DNA of 51,337 bases from Bacteroidota bacterium (GCA_025362395.1 JANYGK010000083.1:1-51337), one strand, 5' to 3'. Shown: positions 33,898-43,528, counted from the stretch's first letter. Notes: generated by a model not told the origin, from the letters alone. Numbers and translations are program-made.

Positions 33898-34485
33898 TTG
33901 AAAGTTTCCCGGTTATTGGTCATATTTAGTTTTTTAGCATTGCTCCTGCCAATGTGTAAGCCTGCGCATGTCTACGATAAATACATTAAGGAGCTTGATA
34001 GTTTAAAGGTTGTCGTGGAGCAAGCTGTCGATAATTTTAATACGGTTGACAGTTCACAGTGTTATAATACATATTCAAAACAATATACTTACAGCACGTT
34101 TATTAACGCACATTTAAAAGATACGGTTACAAAAGAGCAAGCAGAAGGGATGCAAAGGTTTTTTGCGATAGGAAAACCGTTGAATGATTACCTTGCTATG
34201 CGGCCGTTGTGGCTTACCGAGGCACGATTGAGAATTAAACAAGTATCGGCCCTTACAAACGACCTAAAAAATGGGAGCATAGAAACAGGCGAAGCCATTG
34301 AGTATATAAACGAAGAGAAAAAACAATCGGAAAAAATTATAGAAGAACTAAAAATTAATACAGCTTTAATACGGAAACATTTAGAGCTGTATGCTAAAAA
34401 CCTGCCTGTTGTGGAAAGTGTTTTAAGAAATATAAATTCAGAGAAGCTCCCCGACCTCATGAAACCTGAAATAAGAAGACATTGA
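33898..34485 (+). CDS. Putative lipoprotein of unknown function
   Basis: A 195-residue protein started at TTG 33898. The N-terminus (KVSRLLVIFSFLALLLPMC) is a lipoprotein signal peptide with Cys20 as the likely lipidation site. The mature part is helical with coiled-coil character in the middle (ARLRIKQVSALTNDLKNG... and EEKKQSEKIIEELKI). No family recognised. Its TGA overlaps the TTG start of the next gene, so it is translationally coupled to the TPR protein and probably works with it. Confidence 0.72.
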   Translation: MKVSRLLVIFSFLALLLPMCKPAHVYDKYIKELDSLKVVVEQAVDNFNTVDSSQCYNTYSKQYTYSTFINAHLKDTVTKEQAEGMQRFFAIGKPLNDYLAMRPLWLTEARLRIKQVSALTNDLKNGSIETGEAIEYINEEKKQSEKIIEELKINTALIRKHLELYAKNLPVVESVLRNINSEKLPDLMKPEIRRH

Positions 34486-36311
34486 AAAAAACAGTGCTTA
34501 TACTTTGTTTAATGATTGCCGTTTTTACTGATATGCAGGCGCAGCAAAAGAAAGGTAACGATGAACAGCTGGCCGTGTATTACTACGACAGGAAAGAATT
34601 TGATAAAGCGGCCGTTTATTTTGACAAACTGTACGATAAATTACCGGACGCGTATTATAACCAATATTACAACTGCCTGCTCGAGTTAAAAGATTACGGC
34701 AAAGCAGAAAAGATCACCAAAAAACAATTGAAGCGAAATGATGCCAATGTATACTTGTACGTTCGCCTCGGAACCATTTATAAGCTGCAAGGCAATCCCG
34801 ATAAGGAAAAAGAACAATATAACAAAGCCGTAAAAGAGTTGATTCCTGAGCAAAGCGCTATTTTTGCTTTAGCGCATTCGTTTGAAGACATCGGCTTATA
34901 TGATTACGCGATTGAAGTATACAAAAAAGGAAGAAAAGAATTTCCTACAACTTATCCGTTTTATTACGAGATAGCGGATCTGTATAAAAAGAAAGGCGAC
35001 CTTAAGGCAATGATCAACGAATACCTTGATGCTGTTGAGTTTAGAGAGAGCGAGCTTTATACGGCACAGGCAAACCTACAACAGTCGTTAGGGTATGATG
35101 ATAAGAAAGGCGGCTTTAATAACCCATTGTTGAAACAGGAATTGCAAAGACGCATTCAAAAAAATCCGGATAAAATTATCTTTTCCGAATTTTTAATTTT
35201 TTTACAAAACCAACAAAAAGATTTTGAAGGTTCTTTTATTCAAAATAAAGCATTGGATAAGCGCCAAAAGGAAGACGGGACGAGGATGATGGAGCTGGCC
35301 AAGCTTTGCATCAGCAACGAAAATTATGATGTAGCTGAAAAATGTTACCAATACATTATCAGTAAAGGAAAAGAAAATCCGTATTACGACCTCGCTATTA
35401 TTGAAAAGCTGAACACTAGTTACGCAAAGCTTACCCTGCAAAACAATCCGCCCGGTGCTGAGGTAACACAGCTGGAAGCCGCTATGGAAGCCGCTATTAA
35501 AGAGTATGGGATCAGTAATTTATCGTTACCGCTTATAAAAAAATCGGCCTTGTTAAAAGCATATTACCTTAACAAGCCTGAGGAAGCTATACAGAGCCTT
35601 GAAACTATTATTATGGAATACACGTTCGCTAAAAATGTGATGGCCGATATTAAGCTCGACCTGGGCGACATGAATTTATTAGTGGGGAATATTTGGGATG
35701 CATCTTTGCTGTATTCTCAAGTTGAAAAAGATTTTAAATATGAACCTGTAGGGCAGGATGCGAAATTCAGAAACGCAAAACTAAGTTACTACGCGTCTGA
35801 TTTTAAATGGGCCAAAACACAATGTGATATTCTGAAAGGCGCTACCAGCAAAGTTATTGCGAACGATGCGTTGGATCTTTCATTAATTATTACCGACGCT
35901 ATAGGGGTTGACACCAACGATGTGCCTTTGAGTATGTTTGCTTCGGCCGACCTGTTAATTCTGCAACATAAATATGATAAAGCTATTTTAAGATTAGACA
36001 GTATTAACACCCTGTTTAGTGAACATACGCTGGGAGATGATATTTATTTTAAGAAAGCGGAAATATACAAGCGCACAAACCGTTATGAAGAAGCCGCTAA
36101 AATGTACCAAAACATTGTAGAGTTTTATCCTACAGAATTATACGGTGATGACGCACAGTTTAAAGAAGCGGAGCTATATGAGCGTTATTTGAACGATAAA
36201 GAAAAAGCAAAACAACTATATGAAGAGGTACTGACCAAATATCCCGGAAGCATTTATGTAGTGGAAGCAAGAAAACGATACAGAGACCTGCGGGGCGATG
36301 TAGTAAATTAA
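34482..36311 (+). CDS. Exported tetratricopeptide-repeat protein
   Basis: A 609-residue protein started at TTG 34482, overlapping the previous gene's stop. Residues 1-20 are a signal peptide (KKTVLILCLMIAVFTDMQAQ). Many helix pairs with TPR spacing follow, for example ...YYDRKEFDKAAVYFDKLYDKLP at about 32-54, and a last well-formed set at about 500-600 (IYKRTNRYEEAAKMYQNIVEFYP). TPR proteins of this kind are periplasmic or outer-membrane scaffolds in Bacteroidota. No partner other than the upstream lipoprotein is suggested by the sequence. Confidence 0.85.
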   Translation: MKKTVLILCLMIAVFTDMQAQQKKGNDEQLAVYYYDRKEFDKAAVYFDKLYDKLPDAYYNQYYNCLLELKDYGKAEKITKKQLKRNDANVYLYVRLGTIYKLQGNPDKEKEQYNKAVKELIPEQSAIFALAHSFEDIGLYDYAIEVYKKGRKEFPTTYPFYYEIADLYKKKGDLKAMINEYLDAVEFRESELYTAQANLQQSLGYDDKKGGFNNPLLKQELQRRIQKNPDKIIFSEFLIFLQNQQKDFEGSFIQNKALDKRQKEDGTRMMELAKLCISNENYDVAEKCYQYIISKGKENPYYDLAIIEKLNTSYAKLTLQNNPPGAEVTQLEAAMEAAIKEYGISNLSLPLIKKSALLKAYYLNKPEEAIQSLETIIMEYTFAKNVMADIKLDLGDMNLLVGNIWDASLLYSQVEKDFKYEPVGQDAKFRNAKLSYYASDFKWAKTQCDILKGATSKVIANDALDLSLIITDAIGVDTNDVPLSMFASADLLILQHKYDKAILRLDSINTLFSEHTLGDDIYFKKAEIYKRTNRYEEAAKMYQNIVEFYPTELYGDDAQFKEAELYERYLNDKEKAKQLYEEVLTKYPGSIYVVEARKRYRDLRGDVVN

Positions 36312-36355
36312 CCCGAAATTAGTTTATAGTAAGACCAATTTAATTAGATAACAAC

Positions 36356-38050
36356 ATGAATAAATTTAACGGATTAATTACTTTAATATGTTTGTGTAAC
36401 CTTGGTAGAGCGCAGGAACAAACCATTCAAATTACACCTGATGTACAGTCGGCCGTTGTCTATTTAGACGGGGCAGAGCTTTATCAAAACAAACCCGTAA
36501 GCTTAAATGCGGGTCGTACACAAATTACCTTCAACGGTATCTCTTCAAAAGTTATTTCAAAAAGCATACAGGTTACCGCAAGCGGCGATGTAAATATTTT
36601 ATCAGTGACAGATAAATTAAACTTTATTGATCCGGTTGAAAATTCTCCAAAAACAAAAATGGTGCGTGATTCCATTAAGCTGTTAAACGATAATGTTTTG
36701 TTGTTGGGCTCTGACAGAGAAGCTTATGAGACTGAAAAAGAAATGTTGTTAAAAAACCAGTCTATTGGCGGCCAAGACAAAGGCGTATCCATTGCCGAAT
36801 TAAAATTGGCAGCAGATTTTTACAGGGCCCGTTTCAAAGAAATTAATTCGGAGCTTTACAGGATCGATAAAAAGATGACTGCGTACAATGAATCTTTAGT
36901 CAAACTAAATCAGGAACTTTATGAAATTAATGGCTCACCAAAGGGCCCTACCGCGGAGATCAAGGTATTAGTATCGAGCGCCACCAAGCAAACCATTTCG
37001 TTGGATTTAAAATATTTAGTATCTGATGCAGGTTGGGCACCAAGCTACGACATTGTTACAGAGGATGTAAATAAGCCCATTACCTTAAAATACAGGGCTA
37101 AAGTATATAATAATACGGATGTAGATTGGAAAAACATTAAGATTAAATTATCTACGGGCGACCCTACAAAAAACGCGTCGAAGCCTGAATTGGAAGAATG
37201 GTTTTTGAACTTTAATACTATGGATTATGATAATGCTAACAATGATAAGAGTAAAGTATCATCTCTCTCCAATCAAAACCTGATCAATTCGTTTAAAGGC
37301 CAAAATGAATACCAGCAATATTATGAAAGTAATAAACCTGCACAGGCCCAAGCAGCGCAGAAACAGGATATGCAGCAACCCGGTGTGGAAATGGAAGAGG
37401 TGGAAATTTCTGACCTGAGTGCTGAGTTTGATATTAAAACAGAATATACGATTCCGTCGGATGCCAAACCGTATATTATTGATGTAACGGTTTACAACTT
37501 GCCTGCGGCGTATAAATATTTCAGCATTCCTAAAACAGACAGAAGCGCTTTTATGCTGGCACGTATTACCGGTTGGGAAGAATTAGAGTTAGTGGCAGGT
37601 CCTGCTAATGTGTACTTGGGCGGAACTTATGTAGGACAATCTTACATTAATACAAAAAGCACTAATGATACGTTGGATCTTTCTGTGGGAAGGGATAATA
37701 AAATCATGGTGTCAAGAACCCAGTTAAAAGATTTTAATACAGAACGTGTAATCGGGAATAACAAAAAAACAACTTATTCCTACGAGATCGTTGTTAAAAA
37801 TAATCGTAAATCGGCTATTACTATTGACGTAGAAGATCAGATCCCGGTTTCTCAAAGCAGTGATATTACGGTTGAAACACTTGAGCTGTCGAAAGGAGAA
37901 TTAAACCCTTTAACGGGAAAAATAAAATGGACATTGACTATTGAACCCGGAGATGTAAAGAAATTACTGTTATCTTTCGCCGTAAAATACCCGCGGAATA
38001 AAGCGTTACAGGTAAAAAAATACAGAAGAGCGGTACACGCAAAATTTTAA
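36356..38050 (+). CDS. DUF4139/DUF4140 protein (mucoidy inhibitor MuiA-like), exported
   Basis: A 564-residue protein with signal peptide (to about residue 18). An N-terminal DUF4140 domain holds the SAVVYLDGAELYQN segment, a coiled-coil region (about 100-190) follows, then the DUF4139 domain with YLVSDAGWAPSYDI and the later FSIPKTDRSAFMLARI segment, ending KYPRNKALQVKKYRRAVHAKF. The family is named after a Streptomyces-type mucoidy inhibitor; its biochemical role is unknown. It begins 44 bases after the TPR gene and precedes DUF4286 by 2 bases, so it may head or continue an operon toward rsmA. Confidence 0.88.
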   Translation: MNKFNGLITLICLCNLGRAQEQTIQITPDVQSAVVYLDGAELYQNKPVSLNAGRTQITFNGISSKVISKSIQVTASGDVNILSVTDKLNFIDPVENSPKTKMVRDSIKLLNDNVLLLGSDREAYETEKEMLLKNQSIGGQDKGVSIAELKLAADFYRARFKEINSELYRIDKKMTAYNESLVKLNQELYEINGSPKGPTAEIKVLVSSATKQTISLDLKYLVSDAGWAPSYDIVTEDVNKPITLKYRAKVYNNTDVDWKNIKIKLSTGDPTKNASKPELEEWFLNFNTMDYDNANNDKSKVSSLSNQNLINSFKGQNEYQQYYESNKPAQAQAAQKQDMQQPGVEMEEVEISDLSAEFDIKTEYTIPSDAKPYIIDVTVYNLPAAYKYFSIPKTDRSAFMLARITGWEELELVAGPANVYLGGTYVGQSYINTKSTNDTLDLSVGRDNKIMVSRTQLKDFNTERVIGNNKKTTYSYEIVVKNNRKSAITIDVEDQIPVSQSSDITVETLELSKGELNPLTGKIKWTLTIEPGDVKKLLLSFAVKYPRNKALQVKKYRRAVHAKF

Positions 38051-38052
38051 GA

Positions 38053-38352
38053 ATGTATATATATAACGTAACCGTAAGTATAGATAAAGAAATAGCTAAA
38101 GAATGGTATCACTGGATGAAGACCGTTCATATACCACAGGTAATGGATACAGGCTATTTCACAGAATATAAAATGTGTAAGGTATTAAATGTGGACGATG
38201 AGGGAGAAACCTATTCCACACAATATACTTTTAAAGCAATGCCCGATATTGAAAACTATCAAAAACACGAAGCACCGCGCTTACAGGCAGAGATGAAAGT
38301 ATTGTATGAGGGCAAGTATATAGCGTTTAGAACCCTGTTGGAGATTGTTTAA
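38053..38352 (+). CDS. DUF4286 family protein
   Basis: A 99-residue ferredoxin-like-fold protein whose start (MYIYNVTVSIDKEIAKEW) and middle (YFTEYKMCKVLN, YSTQYTF) match DUF4286. Its function is not known. It lies in a tight run: 2 bases after the DUF4139 gene and 1 base overlap (TAATG) with the next gene, in the string that ends with rsmA. Confidence 0.9.
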   Translation: MYIYNVTVSIDKEIAKEWYHWMKTVHIPQVMDTGYFTEYKMCKVLNVDDEGETYSTQYTFKAMPDIENYQKHEAPRLQAEMKVLYEGKYIAFRTLLEIV

Positions 38353-38852
38353 TGAAGTTGCCGGGACTGATCATAGCACTTTTCTTTTTTGTTAATTCAT
38401 TTTCTCAAAAAATGTTGGATATACATTACCGTTCAATTTTTGGCAAAGAAAAATCGTTTCAGTTCTTTAACAATGCAAAACTGCATTATAAGCTTAAAGG
38501 GGAGTTAACTTACCGGACAAATAAGGTAGTAAACATGCAGGACAGTTTTTTGGTGTTTGATACTGACTCTGTTGTGAAACTTAGTTGTATAAAGGCGATA
38601 AGAATAGATGGTGTTATATTAAGCCCATATCTTTTTGGTGCAGGGGCTTTATTTTTTTTATTGGATACCGGGCATAATATTGCTTTTGGGCGTGAAAAAA
38701 TAGTGAATGAGCAAACGGTATGGGTAACCGCTGTTTGCTTTGCCGGTGGGTTAATTATGACTTATTTTCAAAATAAGCATGTGCGTATTCATAAAAGCAC
38801 GACCTTACGGATTATAGATGCGAATTATCAAAACATGAACTCAAAAAATTAA
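38352..38852 (+). CDS. Exported protein of unknown function, paralogue 1
   Basis: A 166-residue protein with an N-terminal signal peptide (KLPGLIIALFFFVNSFSQ). It has a beta-rich part with YKLKG and VVNMQDSF, two hydrophobic helices (about 96-113 and 126-142), and a basic C-terminal segment HVRIHKSTTLRIIDA. The next gene encodes a protein with the same layout and matching motifs, so the two are tandem duplicates. No named family is recognised. It sits between DUF4286 and rsmA. Confidence 0.78.
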   Translation: MKLPGLIIALFFFVNSFSQKMLDIHYRSIFGKEKSFQFFNNAKLHYKLKGELTYRTNKVVNMQDSFLVFDTDSVVKLSCIKAIRIDGVILSPYLFGAGALFFLLDTGHNIAFGREKIVNEQTVWVTAVCFAGGLIMTYFQNKHVRIHKSTTLRIIDANYQNMNSKN

Positions 38853-38854
38853 GA

Positions 38855-39352
38855 ATGAAGTTTTTTTTGTTTATCATATTTATGATTGCCTGTTTTAAAG
38901 AATTTAAAGCACAGGAATTTTTGGCTATTGATGTGTTTACATTGGGGCATTTTAAACGATTTGAAATTTCACAGAACGATCAAATGACCTATAAATTAAA
39001 AGGCAGTAGCCACAGGCAAACCCATACGATTGTTGATATGGAAGACAGCACTATATATATTGAAACAGGAGAGTCGATACAACTAAAAGAAATAAAAAAG
39101 ATCATTACCGACAGGTCAAATTTTTTGACACGAATAGTTTCAAATTTTTTTAGAATAGGCGGCGCAGGTTACATAGGGTTAGACGCGTTTAATAACGCTA
39201 TTAACGGGGAAGCACCGGTTTTTGAGGAAAGAACATTAGTTATTGGAGCAAGTTTGTTTGCAATGGGAGAAATTATTCATCTCGCAAACAAAAAAAGGAT
39301 CAGAGTAGGAAAACACGCGCGGTTAAAAATATTGAATTTAAGTCTTAATTAA
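38855..39352 (+). CDS. Exported protein of unknown function, paralogue 2
   Basis: A 165-residue protein, 2 bases after paralogue 1. Signal peptide (KFFLFIIFMIACFKEFKAQ), then YKLKG, TIVDMEDST, two hydrophobic segments, and RIRVGKHARLKILNL at the end. The match to paralogue 1 (YKLKG; VDM.DS / NMQDS; two mid helices; RI.K...L.I) shows a tandem duplication that has diverged strongly. Function unknown; the pair is co-transcribed with the rRNA methyltransferase gene rsmA that begins 3 bases later. Confidence 0.78.
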   Translation: MKFFLFIIFMIACFKEFKAQEFLAIDVFTLGHFKRFEISQNDQMTYKLKGSSHRQTHTIVDMEDSTIYIETGESIQLKEIKKIITDRSNFLTRIVSNFFRIGGAGYIGLDAFNNAINGEAPVFEERTLVIGASLFAMGEIIHLANKKRIRVGKHARLKILNLSLN

Positions 39353-39355
39353 ACT

Positions 39356-40132
39356 ATGGCATCACCCGTAAAAGCAAAAAAACATTTAGGCCAACATTTT
39401 TTAACCGACTTAAATATTGCACAAAAAATAGTAAACGCATTGCCGCAGGATGAGTTGCCAATTCTTGAAATTGGACCGGGTACGGGTGTACTGACGCAAT
39501 ATTTAATTGACAAAGAAAATTTTACCGCCTTCGATATCGACCAAGAATCCATAGAGTTTTTAAAACAAAAATACCCTCAACACGAAGACAAAATTCAACA
39601 CCAAGATTTTTTAGAAGCTGACCTGGCCCCTTTTGCAAGTAAAGGACAATTTAAAATAGTTGGTAATTTCCCTTATAATATTTCCACACAAATTATGTTT
39701 AAAGTGTTGGAACACCGTAATGATGTAACCTCTTTGGTAGGAATGTTTCAAAGAGAAGTAGCGCAGCGCATTGCTGAAAAACCAGGGACTAAAGCTTATG
39801 GCATTTTAAGCGTACTGTTACAGGCATTCTATAAAATAGAATATTTATTTACTGTGAGTGAACATGTATTTAACCCGCCGCCAAAAGTTAAATCCGCGGT
39901 GATCCGTTTAACACGCAATACTACCAATGCTTTAAACTGTAACGAAGAATTATTTTTTAAAGTAGTGAAAGCCTCTTTTAACCAACGAAGAAAAACGGTA
40001 CGTAATTCGGTAAAAGTACTAAGCGGAAACGCTGTAGTAGAATCCCGCTATCTTGATAAGCGCGCTGAGCAATTATCGGTGGATGAATTTGTGGCCTTAA
40101 CAAATTCGATAGAAACGGCAGTTAAAAAATAA
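39356..40132 (+). CDS. rsmA: 16S rRNA (adenine1518-N6/adenine1519-N6)-dimethyltransferase RsmA (KsgA)
   Basis: A 258-residue SAM-dependent methyltransferase that dimethylates two adenines in the 3' hairpin of 16S rRNA during 30S assembly. It begins with the KAKKHLGQHFLTD segment of the family; SAM motif EIGPGTG is at 38-44 and the adenine-binding catalytic motif NFPYNIS at 104-110. The C-terminal domain includes KVKSAVIRL and FNQRRKTVRNS. Length is normal. It is the last gene of a string starting at or before the DUF4139 gene. The 266 bases downstream hold no gene or clear terminator. Confidence 0.97.
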   Translation: MASPVKAKKHLGQHFLTDLNIAQKIVNALPQDELPILEIGPGTGVLTQYLIDKENFTAFDIDQESIEFLKQKYPQHEDKIQHQDFLEADLAPFASKGQFKIVGNFPYNISTQIMFKVLEHRNDVTSLVGMFQREVAQRIAEKPGTKAYGILSVLLQAFYKIEYLFTVSEHVFNPPPKVKSAVIRLTRNTTNALNCNEELFFKVVKASFNQRRKTVRNSVKVLSGNAVVESRYLDKRAEQLSVDEFVALTNSIETAVKK

Positions 40133-40398
40133 AAAATTTCACCGATACATAGGATTACTTTGCCTTGGTTACCTTATCTAATAATAAAGCAAAAAATGGT
40201 TTGGCACTCGCCCTTCAGACGTTATAAAATTCCATTTTTATTTAATTATAATTTCTAACAGTTTTGATTGTTTATTTTTTTCATGCTTTTAATATTAGGA
40301 TAACATTTAAAGCAACTGAAGCTGAAAGGCAAATGCAGAATTATATTATTGAAAGGTCCGGATCAATCCGCACTTTTATTTAATACTATTTCCGGGGT

Positions 40399-41028
40399 TT
40401 AATCAAACCTGTAAATATCTTCTATATCTTCTTTACCATCGTGTATTACTTTTAAATCGGTTATGAGGCCGCTGTTAAGGCCGTATACCCACCCGTGTAA
40501 ATGCAGTTCACGTGTTTTCCATGCTTCCTGTACAATCGATGTTTTAGCAAGGTTTCTAACCTGTTCAATTACATTCAGCTCCGTCAGCCTTTCTGTACGT
40601 TTATCCAAATCGCTGATGTTTTCCAACTCGACGGTATATTTATTGTAAACATCTTTAATGTTACGTAGCCAATTATCGACATAGCCATGGCGTTGATTTG
40701 TCATCGAGGCTTTTATACCGCCGCAGCCATAGTGTCCGCACACAATAATATGCTTAACGCCAATATATTTTACGGCGTATTCTAAAACACTAAGCACATT
40801 AAAATCGGTATGTACCACCATGTTTGCAATGTTTCGGTGCACAAACATTTCTCCCGCGTCAGTATTGGTTACTTCATTAGCGGGCACTCTGCTGTCGCTG
40901 CAGCCTATCCATAGGTATTCGGGTTTTTGGCCAAGCGCCAGTTTTTTAAAATATTCGGGGTCTTCAAATTTTTTTTCTAAAGAGTGTCGCCTGTTGCCGT
41001 CTATTAATTTTTGATATGCATTTTCCAT
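40399..41028 (-). CDS. can: Beta-class carbonic anhydrase
   Basis: A 209-residue zinc enzyme that interconverts CO2 and bicarbonate. The zinc ligands are visible: Cys43 in GCSDSRVP with Asp45 and Arg47 of the catalytic dyad, then His99 and Cys102 in GHYGCGG. Length and motifs match the Can-type beta carbonic anhydrases. Its ATG at 41028 lies one base after the SulP transporter's stop, so both are one operon, and the pairing points to bicarbonate or carbonate transport with hydration of CO2. Confidence 0.96.
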   Translation of the reverse strand: MENAYQKLIDGNRRHSLEKKFEDPEYFKKLALGQKPEYLWIGCSDSRVPANEVTNTDAGEMFVHRNIANMVVHTDFNVLSVLEYAVKYIGVKHIIVCGHYGCGGIKASMTNQRHGYVDNWLRNIKDVYNKYTVELENISDLDKRTERLTELNVIEQVRNLAKTSIVQEAWKTRELHLHGWVYGLNSGLITDLKVIHDGKEDIEDIYRFD

Positions 41029-41029
41029 A

Positions 41030-42553
41030 TTAATGAGTGTATTTTATAAGTTCAACTTTTACATTCCTGTTCTTTGAAGATATGATAAAATTAGCAATCA
41101 CATCTTTCGAATCCCTGTTTATTTTTTTATTAATGCTTCCGTCTATAATTACTTTGCTATTCGGTTTTATGGTTTTGAAAAATTTAATAAGATAACCCTT
41201 ATTAAAAAATGTAACATGCTGAGGTAATTTTATTAAGTAATATAACTCGCCTTGTATCAATTCGCTGCCTGTATCGAAGGAGGACCTTATATTATCGCGT
41301 ATAATATATATTACGGCTACTACTACACCCGCGCAAACTCCCTTTAACAGGTCGGTTATAAGCATTATACTAATAGTAATTATAAAAGGCAGAAACTGTT
41401 CGTGCCCGAATTTCCATTGTTCTTTAAAAATTTCAGGCTTGGTTAATTTAAACCCTGTTATAATTAAAATTGCTGCAAGGCACGCGTTTGGTATTAAGGT
41501 TAATATATTAGGCAATAAAAATACACTTACTAAAAGTAAGGTTGCCTGTATAATGGATGAAAGCTTTGACTTGGCCCCTGCGCTAATGTTTGCGGAGCCC
41601 CTTACAATAACAGAGGTAACAGGTAAGCCTCCTAAAAAGCCGCAGACAATATTTCCAATTCCCTGTGCAAGTAATTCTTTGTTTGTATCCGACTCATGTT
41701 TACCGGGATCTAATTTATCGGTTGCTTCAATTCCTAAAAGGGTTTCTAAGCTTGCCACAATTCCTAAGGTTATTACAATTGTCCAGAACGGAATGCCGGT
41801 TACAAAACTAAAATCAGGAAAGAGCAAGTTGGTTTTTAAATCGGATACTGTATTAATAACCGGGAGATTAACAAGGTGTTGCGGATCTATCCTTAAAAAA
41901 GGGTGCGCTCCGAACAATAAAGTAAACACTATCCCCAATATCACTACTAATAAAGGACCGGGGATGTTTGCCAGGACTTTGTTTTTTTTATAAAAAGATT
42001 TGTCGGCAACAATAAGAACTACAAAAGAAGTGATCCCAATAATTACTGCCCCCGGAGTAATGTAATTTATCATATTAATTAATTCCGTAAATGAATTTTC
42101 TCCATCTATTTGAATAAACTGTTCATCGCCTTCCGGGTCTTTATCATACCCGAATAGGTGAGGAACCTGTTTAATAATTAAAATAATTCCTATTCCGGCA
42201 AGCATTCCTTTTATAACTGCATTCGGTATATAATTTCCGATAGAACCCGCTTTTAAAATTCCAAGAATCAACTGAAAAACACCGGCAAAAACAACGGCTG
42301 CTAAAAAAGCCGGGAAGCTTCCCAACTGCGTTACAGAAGTTAATACAATAGCGGTGAGCCCGGCGGCAGGCCCTGAAATGCTATACCGTGAACCACTTAA
42401 AAGTGTTACGACAATTCCGCCAACCACGCCGGCAATAATGCCTGAAAATAATGGCGCTTGACATGCCATGGCTATTCCTAAGCATAATGGCAAAGCTACT
42501 AAAAACACCACTATACCTGCCTTAATATCGGCAAATACATTTTTTTGAAACAT
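41030..42553 (-). CDS. SulP-family anion transporter, probably bicarbonate
   Basis: A 507-residue membrane protein with the SulP opening (ADIKAGIVVFLVALPLCLGIAM), around 11-12 membrane segments to about residue 420, a GIEATDKLDPGKHESDTNKELLAQGIGN segment typical of the family, and a short C-terminal STAS-like domain (about 440-507) cut shorter than in plant/animal SLC26. SulP proteins carry sulphate, bicarbonate or other anions. One-base linkage to a beta carbonic anhydrase favours bicarbonate; the substrate has not been shown. A small secreted protein gene lies upstream on the same strand. Confidence 0.93.
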   Translation of the reverse strand: MFQKNVFADIKAGIVVFLVALPLCLGIAMACQAPLFSGIIAGVVGGIVVTLLSGSRYSISGPAAGLTAIVLTSVTQLGSFPAFLAAVVFAGVFQLILGILKAGSIGNYIPNAVIKGMLAGIGIILIIKQVPHLFGYDKDPEGDEQFIQIDGENSFTELINMINYITPGAVIIGITSFVVLIVADKSFYKKNKVLANIPGPLLVVILGIVFTLLFGAHPFLRIDPQHLVNLPVINTVSDLKTNLLFPDFSFVTGIPFWTIVITLGIVASLETLLGIEATDKLDPGKHESDTNKELLAQGIGNIVCGFLGGLPVTSVIVRGSANISAGAKSKLSSIIQATLLLVSVFLLPNILTLIPNACLAAILIITGFKLTKPEIFKEQWKFGHEQFLPFIITISIMLITDLLKGVCAGVVVAVIYIIRDNIRSSFDTGSELIQGELYYLIKLPQHVTFFNKGYLIKFFKTIKPNSKVIIDGSINKKINRDSKDVIANFIISSKNRNVKVELIKYTH

Positions 42554-42612
42554 AAATTTTAATTTTGTTTAATCGTAAATAAATAAGGACTTTAGGAAGT
42601 CGAACAATTGAA

Positions 42613-42927
42613 CTAAATTTTTGGCGGAGGAATAAGTATCTCTGAAGTATAAAATAAACAATCATCTTCTAGAGTTGGCCACATAATAGCAATACCGTGT
42701 TGTAATTCAGAAACCCTGAATGGGTTTTCCGGGAAAAAAATCAGGTCATCCGGAGATTCTTTCCCGGAATGGTTTTCTTCTTCTTCGGCAAGAGGTGTAT
42801 TTAAAGCCGAAGGCGATTTAGAAGATTTTGCGGGTTTATTTAAACTTAAAACAGTAGGCTGTAGCACCAAATTAACCATACAGATTAGTAAAAAGGCGAT
42901 AAAACTATTTTTTATTTTGAAGTTCAT
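42613..42927 (-). CDS. Small exported protein of unknown function
   Basis: A 104-residue protein with an N-terminal signal or anchor helix (about 9-30), an acidic Ser/Glu-rich middle, and the end FYTSEILIPPPKI. Small Bacteroidota proteins ending in a proline triplet are common but have no assigned role. It lies 59 bases upstream of the SulP gene, in the same direction, and may share its transcript. Confidence 0.65.
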   Translation of the reverse strand: MNFKIKNSFIAFLLICMVNLVLQPTVLSLNKPAKSSKSPSALNTPLAEEEENHSGKESPDDLIFFPENPFRVSELQHGIAIMWPTLEDDCLFYTSEILIPPPKI

Positions 42928-42987
42928 AAGGTTAAAACCGGCACTAAATTTACGTGATTAAACGGGAAGTTTAACGCCATAAAGCGC

Positions 42988-43524
42988 TTGAAAAATAACA
43001 AAATTAATCCTATTTTGATTAAATTTAAGGATTATTTAACAATCAATCTTCTTATGCTTAAGTGCACTGCTCTTTTATTATGTGTTTCAGTATGTACCTA
43101 TTCACAAAGTAAAAAAGACATTAAAAGAAATCATGTTGCCTCTGTAACCATTACAGAAACTACCAACGGTAAGACCCTAAAGGATGAAAAAACAAGCTAT
43201 AGTGATAAAGGCGAAGTAATTGAGAAAGTGGAATATAGTAAAGAAGGTTTATTAAAAAAGACCACAAAAAAAAGGCTTAATAATTTGGGGGATGTAACGG
43301 AAGAAGAAGAATATGATGAAAAGAATAATTTAAAAGAAAGAACGGTTGTAAAATATAATGCGTTTGGTGATAAAAAAGAAGAATGGATTTATGATACCAA
43401 TAAAAAGTTACTCAAAAAACATATTTACATGTATGATAATAAAGGATTAAAAACAGAGCGCAAAACCCTAGATGCTGCGGGGAAATTGGTGAGCAGCAAA
43501 AAATACACCTATACTTTTAAATAA
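42988..43524 (+). CDS. Exported protein with MORN/YwqK-like repeat tail
   Basis: A 178-residue reading frame from TTG 42988; an ATG at 43054 would give a shorter signal peptide MLKCTALLLCVSVCTYSQ and is at least as likely. After the signal, about 130 residues form short repeats of the kind ...EYDEKNNLKERTVV / YDTNKKLLKKHIYMYDNKGLK / LDAAGKLVSSKKYTY, i.e. a beta-hairpin repeat with Y-D-x-x-x-x-L-K, like toxin-system YwqK or Rhs-type repeats. The function is unknown. It is followed 4 bases later by the VTC-domain gene and may be co-transcribed. Confidence 0.7.
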   Translation: MKNNKINPILIKFKDYLTINLLMLKCTALLLCVSVCTYSQSKKDIKRNHVASVTITETTNGKTLKDEKTSYSDKGEVIEKVEYSKEGLLKKTTKKRLNNLGDVTEEEEYDEKNNLKERTVVKYNAFGDKKEEWIYDTNKKLLKKHIYMYDNKGLKTERKTLDAAGKLVSSKKYTYTFK

Positions 43525-43528
43525 TATT

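Noticed and set aside
40133-40398. Gap between rsmA and the carbonic anhydrase searched for a gene or terminator
   Set aside because: Only very short frames occur, and the one palindrome (CGGAT-CA-ATCCG, around 40354-40365) is too weak and lacks a T-run to be called.
41439-41993. A 184-codon open frame on the plus strand opposite the SulP transporter
   Set aside because: It is the antisense shadow of membrane-protein codons; the minus-strand frame is a clear SulP protein.
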